64,000 bases of DNA from Halopenitus sp041821145 (GTDB lineage: Archaea > Halobacteriota > Halobacteria > Halobacteriales > Haloferacaceae). This document shows, in pieces, positions 59,271-64,000 of this stretch. Both the position numbers and the translations under genes were made by a program. The notes under the pieces are model-generated. The model was not told the DNA's origin, ran no database searches, and saw only the letters and a list, made by a program, of their open reading frames with translations. Positions within the stretch are counted from its first letter, which is position 1. Each line of letters starts with the position of its first letter. The stretch covers positions 35,873 to 99,872 of the forward strand of contig NZ_JBGUBC010000011.1 of assembly GCF_041821145.1 (NCBI RefSeq), read 5' to 3'.

Positions 59271-60203
59271 ATGCCGGTAGTATTCGGAACGGAGGACGGC
59301 GTGTATCGTGCGTCCACTATCCCGTTCGATGACGCGACACGGGTACTTGCTGTTGATCGAGTGATGCGTGTCCAACGAGGGTTGGGAGCCGAGGACGTCT
59401 TCGCCTGTTCGAAAACCGGGCTGTATCGATCGACGGACGGTGGGAGGACATGGTCCGATCTAAGCGTTCCCCGCGAGGAGGTCTATTCGGTCTGTGTGAG
59501 TCCTGACGGCGAGCGCCTGTATGCAGGGACGCATCCGGCCCATCTCTATGTCAGCGAGGATGAGGGTGAATCATGGCGTGAACTGGAGGGTTTTCAGGAA
59601 TTGCCGTCACGTAAAGAATGGTTCACGCCCCGCCATCGAAACGAAGCCCACGTTCGAAGTCTGGAGACACATCCTGACGCGCCAGATCGCGTCGTCGCAG
59701 GGGTCGAAGTCGGCGGTGTCCATATCAGCGATGATCGTGGTGAAACGTGGACCGAGCGCCGAGACGGCATTCACGATGACGTGCATCATGTGTTCGTTCG
59801 CGATCCGGCAGAGTATATCGCTTCGTGTGGCAACGGTCTCTACCGAACACGGGACGCTGGCCGACGTTGGACGCGGCTGGACGAGGATATCGCGCATCGA
59901 TACTTCCGTGAAGCGATCGATCACGACGGCCGGCTGTACGCCGCGGCCGCTCGTGGCTCACCCGGGACGTGGCGTGGTGAGTCCGGGGCGGACGCCGGAT
60001 TGTTCGTGTTCACGGACGACGATGAAACCGTTATCACCGTCTCTTACCCCGGCGAACCCCGGGAGATAGTGCTCGCCTGGACGGTCGCAAACGGACACGT
60101 CGTTGCCGGGACAAACGATGGTCGAGTCCTCCGTGAAGTTGATGACGAGTGGGAAACGAGCGGACGGATTCCCGCCGGGATCCGATCACTGTGCGTGGTG
60201 TGA
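59271..60203 (+). CDS. BNR/Asp-box beta-propeller protein
   Basis: A 310-residue protein starting MPVVFGTEDGVYRASTIPFD. Four Asp-box motifs (STDGGRTW, SEDEGESW, SDDRGETW, TRDAGRRW) mark propeller blades, as in sialidase/Ycf48-type proteins. No signal peptide or catalytic sialidase residues are visible, so it is probably a cytoplasmic ligand or protein binder. The start at 59271 follows TATA spacing; the longer open frame from 59160 adds 37 unlike residues. Confidence 0.85.
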   Translation: MPVVFGTEDGVYRASTIPFDDATRVLAVDRVMRVQRGLGAEDVFACSKTGLYRSTDGGRTWSDLSVPREEVYSVCVSPDGERLYAGTHPAHLYVSEDEGESWRELEGFQELPSRKEWFTPRHRNEAHVRSLETHPDAPDRVVAGVEVGGVHISDDRGETWTERRDGIHDDVHHVFVRDPAEYIASCGNGLYRTRDAGRRWTRLDEDIAHRYFREAIDHDGRLYAAAARGSPGTWRGESGADAGLFVFTDDDETVITVSYPGEPREIVLAWTVANGHVVAGTNDGRVLREVDDEWETSGRIPAGIRSLCVV

Positions 60204-60397
60204 GCACACCTAGATGGGGCTGAAGAACTCATGTCCAGAGACCGTCGAGTCGGCGTCTCTCCGGTCGTAGCTAGCGGATCTCGTTTCGAACACGCTCAAA
60301 CAGCGTCTCGTTCATCTTCCTGTACGGTGTTCGGACGGCGGCGTTCCGTAATTCGAGACGACGAACCAAACGGCGGGAAGTTCGACAGCGCCCCTTG

Positions 60398-60407
60398 CTT
60401 TTTATTC
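60398..60407 (+). promoter_or_regulatory. TATA box of the CPBP protease gene
   Basis: Sequence ctttttattc centred about 28 nt before the ATG at 60430; decides against the GTG at 60415, which lies within the start-site palindrome. Confidence 0.65.
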
Positions 60408-60426
60408 TCACCGGGTGAGTACTCAC
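60407..60426. promoter_or_regulatory. Nested inverted repeats between the TATA box and start of the CPBP gene
   Basis: ctcac-cgg-gtgag (60407-60419) shares its right arm with a perfect 12-bp palindrome gtgagtactcac (60415-60426). The block fills the space from the TATA box to the predicted start site, where a bound repressor would stop initiation. Confidence 0.6.
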
Positions 60427-60429
60427 AAT

Positions 60430-61305
60430 ATGTCCGGCCGATGGCGTTCCTGGCTCGACGAGCATCCCGTCGCGGCCTTCTTCATGGGGGCATACGCCTA
60501 CACGTGGATCGTTTCCGCGCCGGCCGTGTTCATGGAGCCAAGCTGGACGGCGATGATCCTCATATACGTGGGCAGTTTCGGCCCTCCAATCAGTGCTGCT
60601 GTCGTGACGTGGGGACGAGGAGACGACCTCAGAGCGTGGGCACGACAACTAACCGAGTGGCGAGTGAGTTGGTACTGGTGGGCCATTGCACTCGGACTTC
60701 CGGTCGCCCTCGCCGTGATCAATACCGGTGTCCTTGTCGCACTCGGAGGCCCCGTTGATCTCGATCAAGCACTCGTAAGTCCCGAGATTTTCGCCATTAT
60801 CTTCCTGTTTGGACTCACCGTAAGTGGCGGCCTGAATGAAGAACCCGGTTGGCGTGGGTTCGCGCAAGCCCGATTAAACGACCAGTACGGAGCATTGAAC
60901 GCAAGTCTCATTATCGGCGTCGTCTGGGCAGGCTGGCATTTACCGTACTTCCTCGCGCCCGTGACGCCACACTCCGATTTCACGCTCGTTAATCAGATCG
61001 GCTGGATATTCGGCATTCTCACGCTGTCGGTCGTTCTTGCGTGGGTGTACAACGGCACCGGGAGCGTGCTGATCGTAATTGTCCTACACGCGATGGCGAA
61101 CACCGCCGACGTGATCGTACCGCTAGCACCGGATCAGATCATTGTCGACGGGATCATCGACGAATACGCAGTCGGACTCGTCGTCGTGACGCACGTCGTC
61201 ATCTACCTGCTCGTGGTTGCAGTGCTCGTTGCCTATTATGGGCGCGAAACACTTGCAGACGGTGAGATTCCCGATGCCTCCCATGCCGGTGGTGGCCAAC
61301 GATGA
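60430..61305 (+). CDS. CPBP-family intramembrane protease (CAAX/Abi type)
   Basis: A 291-residue membrane protein with about eight hydrophobic segments. CPBP motif 1 is EEPGWRGFAQARL (near residue 136), motif 2 WAGWHLPYF (near 167) and motif 3 HAMANT (near 222), giving the Glu/Glu, His, His and Asn zinc or catalytic set. Family members cleave or process membrane proteins, CAAX-type peptides or bacteriocin-like peptides; the target is unknown. The ATG at 60430 is chosen by TATA spacing. Confidence 0.88.
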   Translation: MSGRWRSWLDEHPVAAFFMGAYAYTWIVSAPAVFMEPSWTAMILIYVGSFGPPISAAVVTWGRGDDLRAWARQLTEWRVSWYWWAIALGLPVALAVINTGVLVALGGPVDLDQALVSPEIFAIIFLFGLTVSGGLNEEPGWRGFAQARLNDQYGALNASLIIGVVWAGWHLPYFLAPVTPHSDFTLVNQIGWIFGILTLSVVLAWVYNGTGSVLIVIVLHAMANTADVIVPLAPDQIIVDGIIDEYAVGLVVVTHVVIYLLVVAVLVAYYGRETLADGEIPDASHAGGGQR

Positions 61306-61661
61306 CCGCGAGCGAAGCTGAGGAGTCCTGAAGCGAGGCGACGACCTCGCCGTAGACGGGGTCGACCTCCGGATCGAAGGTGAACGATCGACGTGCTCCG
61401 TGATTACGATCGGTCGACGAGTGGATCCGTACCCATCATGGGGGACGTTGACCGGACCGAGGAATGAGGATCCGAAACGCCTCCATCAGGTAGTTATTTA
61501 TCAAATGAGATAATTGGTTGACATACGAATACTGTGAGAAGATCTTACACAGGTGTGTGTGGATCCAGTGGTCGGTCCCGGCCGAGGACGATCCCACTCC
61601 CCCTCATCGGTGACGATGAACCCATCATGATCGGCCCCGCTATCACGATGGAGAATTAAAA
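61306..61661. other. 356-bp spacer before the hybrid kinase
   Basis: Holds an AT-rich stretch (61490-61555) that could be the promoter, and GGAG 9 nt before the kinase ATG, so this gene has a long leader. On the minus strand the frame between 61435 and about 61310 translates to SFTFDPEVDPVYGEVVASLQ with coding-like codon use but no start, perhaps a gene relic. Confidence 0.45.
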
Positions 61662-63980
61662 ATGACGAATGACTCCGATCGCGGCGAGATACGCGTTCTC
61701 CACGTGGACGACGACCCGGAGTTCACGGAGCTAACGACGCGTTTCCTCGAGCGGGCGGACAACCGATTCACCGTCGAGACCGCCCACAGCGTCGAGGATG
61801 CCCTCGATCGGCTCGACGGCCGGATCGACTGCATCGTCAGTGGGTGCGATATTCCGGATCGGGACGGTCTCGAGTTTTTCGAGGAGGTCGAAACGCAGTA
61901 CCCCGATCTCCCGTTTATTCTGTTCACGGGTACGGGGTCAGAGGAGATCGCAAGCCACGCGATCTCGATGGACGTAACCGACTACCTCCAGAAGCGCGGC
62001 GGATCGGAACAGTACGAACTGCTAGCGAACCGCATTGAGAACGCCGTATCGCAGGCTCGCACACACCAGCAAGCCGCGAAGTATCGCCGTGTCAGTACCG
62101 CCGTCCGGGATATCAATCAAGTTCTCGTCCAGGCAACGACCCGCGAGGAGATCAACCAGGAGGTCTGTCGGATTCTCACCGAATCGGCCTTCTACCGGTT
62201 CGCCTGGATCGGGACCGCCGATCCGGAAACGAACCGCATCATCCCCGAGGCCGCGGCCGGCGTCGAGGACGGCTACCTCGATACGATCACCGTGACCGTC
62301 GACGAAGAGCCGACGGGACGGGGACCGGGAGGAACGGCTCTTCGAGAGGGGGAGATCGCGGTCTCCCAAAACATCACCCACGACGATGCCTTCGAGCCCT
62401 GGCGCGAGGAGGCGATCGAACGCGGGTATCGGGCCGTCGCCGGGATCCCGCTCGCCTACGAGGACACCGACTACGGCGTTCTCTGTGTGTACGCGGAGCG
62501 GCCAAACGCGTTCAACGAATCCGAACGAGACCTCCTCGAGGAGCTTTCGGACACGATCGCACACGCCTACAACCGTCTCGACATCCAACGAGCATACGAG
62601 AACCAGTATCGGGAGCTCTTCGAGGAGGCACCGGTGATGTTCGCGTTCACGAGAACGGTCGGGGAAAATCCGATCATCGACGACTGCAACCAGCTGTTCG
62701 CGGAGACACTCGGATATTCGCGTGAGAAATTGCGTGGACGGCCCTTAGCGGACGTCTACACGGAGGAGTCCACGGAAGCGCTGCTTCGTGACGGCGGCTA
62801 CGATCGGGCACTCACCGGCGAGTTCACACGCGAATCCCGACACCTTCTCACGCGCGACGGAGACGAGATCGAGACGCTGCTCCGTGCGACGCCGCGTCGA
62901 AACAAGCACGGCGAGATAGTCGGGACCCACGCCCTCTACGTCGACGTCACCGATCGCACACGGCTGGAAACGCTCGAGGCACTTCGGGAACGCATGGAGT
63001 TCGCGCTCGATGCCACTCATTCGATCCTCTTCGAGATCGATCTGCGAACGCAGGTGGTAACGCGACTCGGTCCCTTCGAACGCCTTTACGGAGTCGCGTC
63101 CGGCTGCGTCGAGACGAGCGAGGAGTTCTACGAGGAATGCGTCCATCCCGACGATCGCGAGGAACTCGAGGAGTTACAGCGATCGATCGACGAGGATACC
63201 ACGACCGTCGGCTGTGAGTTCCGTACTCACCCCGACCGTGGCGAGGAACGCTGGATCCGATTCGAGGCGTACGTCTCGACTGACGCGGACGGGACTCCCC
63301 AACGTCTCGTCGGCCTCGATACCGACATCACCGAACAGAAACGACGAGAACAGGAACTCGAACGGCAAAACGAGCGATTGGAGGAGTTCGCGAGCATCGT
63401 CTCTCATGACCTGCGAAACCCACTCAACGTCGCCGAGGGACGGACGGAACTCGCCATCGAGGACTGCGACAGTCCACATCTCGATGCAGTGAAGAACGCA
63501 CACGAGCGGATGAGCACCCTCATCGAGGACCTCCTGACGCTGGCGCGTGAGGGAGAGGAGGTGTCTACCGTCACGTCCGTGGATCTCGCGGAACTCTGTG
63601 AACGGTGTTGGAGCACCGTCGACACCGACGGGGCAACGCTCATGACGAGGATCGACCGATCGATCGAAGCCGACCGGCGTCGCCTCCAACAACTCCTCGA
63701 GAACCTCTTTCGGAACGCCATCGAACACGGCGGAAAGGATGTGACTGTAACCGTCGGCGAGTGCGAAGGCGGCTTTTACGTCGCCGACGATGGTTCGGGC
63801 ATCCCCGAGGCGGACCGCGACGAGGTCTTCTCCACCGGATTCTCGACCGCCGAGTCGGGAACCGGATTCGGGTTGCAGATCGTAAAACAGGTCGTCGACG
63901 CTCATGGCTGGACGATCGAGGTGACCGATGGGAGGGAGGGCGGTGCACGCTTCGAGATCACGGGAGTGACCGAGTCGTGA
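61662..63980 (+). CDS. Hybrid histidine kinase: degenerate receiver, GAF, two PAS, HisKA and HATPase domains
   Basis: A 772-residue soluble sensor. Receiver 10-125: D16/D17 and K111 are kept, but CIVSGCDIPDRDG places Gly61 where the phospho-accepting Asp belongs. GAF about 145-305 (FAWIGTADPETNRIIPEAA); PAS about 310-430 (FEEAPVMFAFTRTVGENPII) and about 440-550; HisKA with SHDLRNPLN (His582); HATPase with NLFRNAIEHGG and DDGSGIPEADRDEVF. No transmembrane segment, so the signal is cytoplasmic. The ATG is supported by GGAG 9 nt upstream. No response regulator follows within the window. Confidence 0.92.
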   Translation: MTNDSDRGEIRVLHVDDDPEFTELTTRFLERADNRFTVETAHSVEDALDRLDGRIDCIVSGCDIPDRDGLEFFEEVETQYPDLPFILFTGTGSEEIASHAISMDVTDYLQKRGGSEQYELLANRIENAVSQARTHQQAAKYRRVSTAVRDINQVLVQATTREEINQEVCRILTESAFYRFAWIGTADPETNRIIPEAAAGVEDGYLDTITVTVDEEPTGRGPGGTALREGEIAVSQNITHDDAFEPWREEAIERGYRAVAGIPLAYEDTDYGVLCVYAERPNAFNESERDLLEELSDTIAHAYNRLDIQRAYENQYRELFEEAPVMFAFTRTVGENPIIDDCNQLFAETLGYSREKLRGRPLADVYTEESTEALLRDGGYDRALTGEFTRESRHLLTRDGDEIETLLRATPRRNKHGEIVGTHALYVDVTDRTRLETLEALRERMEFALDATHSILFEIDLRTQVVTRLGPFERLYGVASGCVETSEEFYEECVHPDDREELEELQRSIDEDTTTVGCEFRTHPDRGEERWIRFEAYVSTDADGTPQRLVGLDTDITEQKRREQELERQNERLEEFASIVSHDLRNPLNVAEGRTELAIEDCDSPHLDAVKNAHERMSTLIEDLLTLAREGEEVSTVTSVDLAELCERCWSTVDTDGATLMTRIDRSIEADRRRLQQLLENLFRNAIEHGGKDVTVTVGECEGGFYVADDGSGIPEADRDEVFSTGFSTAESGTGFGLQIVKQVVDAHGWTIEVTDGREGGARFEITGVTES

Positions 63981-64000
63981 CCGCCCATCAGCGCGTCAAT

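Overview
The window is haloarchaeal chromosomal DNA (class Halobacteria). It is GC-rich and its proteins are strongly acidic. The markers are archaeal: the S10/spc ribosomal cluster in archaeal order with eS4, eL32, eL19 and the RNase P protein Rnp1; aIF2-gamma; RpoE' and Spt4; FO synthase CofH; an archaeal TmcA; a salactin-type actin. Placement in Haloferacales (a Halorubrum-like lineage) is only an impression from protein style. Almost every isolated gene has a TATA-like element 25-29 nt before its start codon, so most mRNAs should be leaderless. Two tRNA genes are visible, Gly(GCC) and Glu(UUC). No rRNA, CRISPR array, insertion sequence or intact mobile element was seen.

Layout. 1-10.6 kb: a sulfatase-like enzyme cut by the window edge, ilvD, a MobB-MoaE fusion, a small membrane protein, a GTPBP1-like GTPase, a split MgtE pair, then pyrG-guaAB-DUF7126. 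10.6-18.9 kb, mostly minus strand: an information-processing operon (aIF2-gamma, PIN nuclease, rpoE', spt4, GTP-dependent dephospho-CoA kinase), a serpin remnant, a DUF5809/DUF5810/winged-helix group, a DUF457 membrane protein, cofH, and a plus-strand FAD oxidoreductase. 19-34 kb: tRNA-Gly, then 25 tightly packed genes from a SPOUT methyltransferase through rpl3 to secY, with spacings from a 10-nt overlap to 22 nt. 34-44 kb: MgtC-like protein, DUF5995, HAD phosphatase, panB, a biotin carboxylase/BCCP subunit, dsbB, tRNA-Glu, a DNA glycosylase and moaA. 44-55 kb: UPF0179, tmcA, a 2-hydroxyacid group (NAD dehydrogenase, FAH-fold enzyme, FAD/Fe-S dehydrogenase), asd and an NhaC-type antiporter. 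55-64 kb: a Rho_N protein with a 57-residue zinc-finger partner, a four-helix membrane protein beside a salactin-like actin with an 18-bp repeat block between them, a BNR propeller, a CPBP protease and a hybrid histidine kinase.

Metabolic links: IlvD makes 2-oxoisovalerate, which PanB uses for pantoate; the dephospho-CoA kinase ends the same CoA route. MoaA and MoaE both serve molybdopterin synthesis. pyrG and guaAB form one nucleotide operon.

Most unusual items: the cytoskeletal pair (membrane protein plus salactin) with its repeat block and two candidate TATA boxes; a serpin reduced to its C-terminal signature; a hybrid kinase whose receiver has Gly where the phospho-accepting Asp should be; a MobB domain without a P-loop; and nested inverted repeats at the CPBP protease start site.
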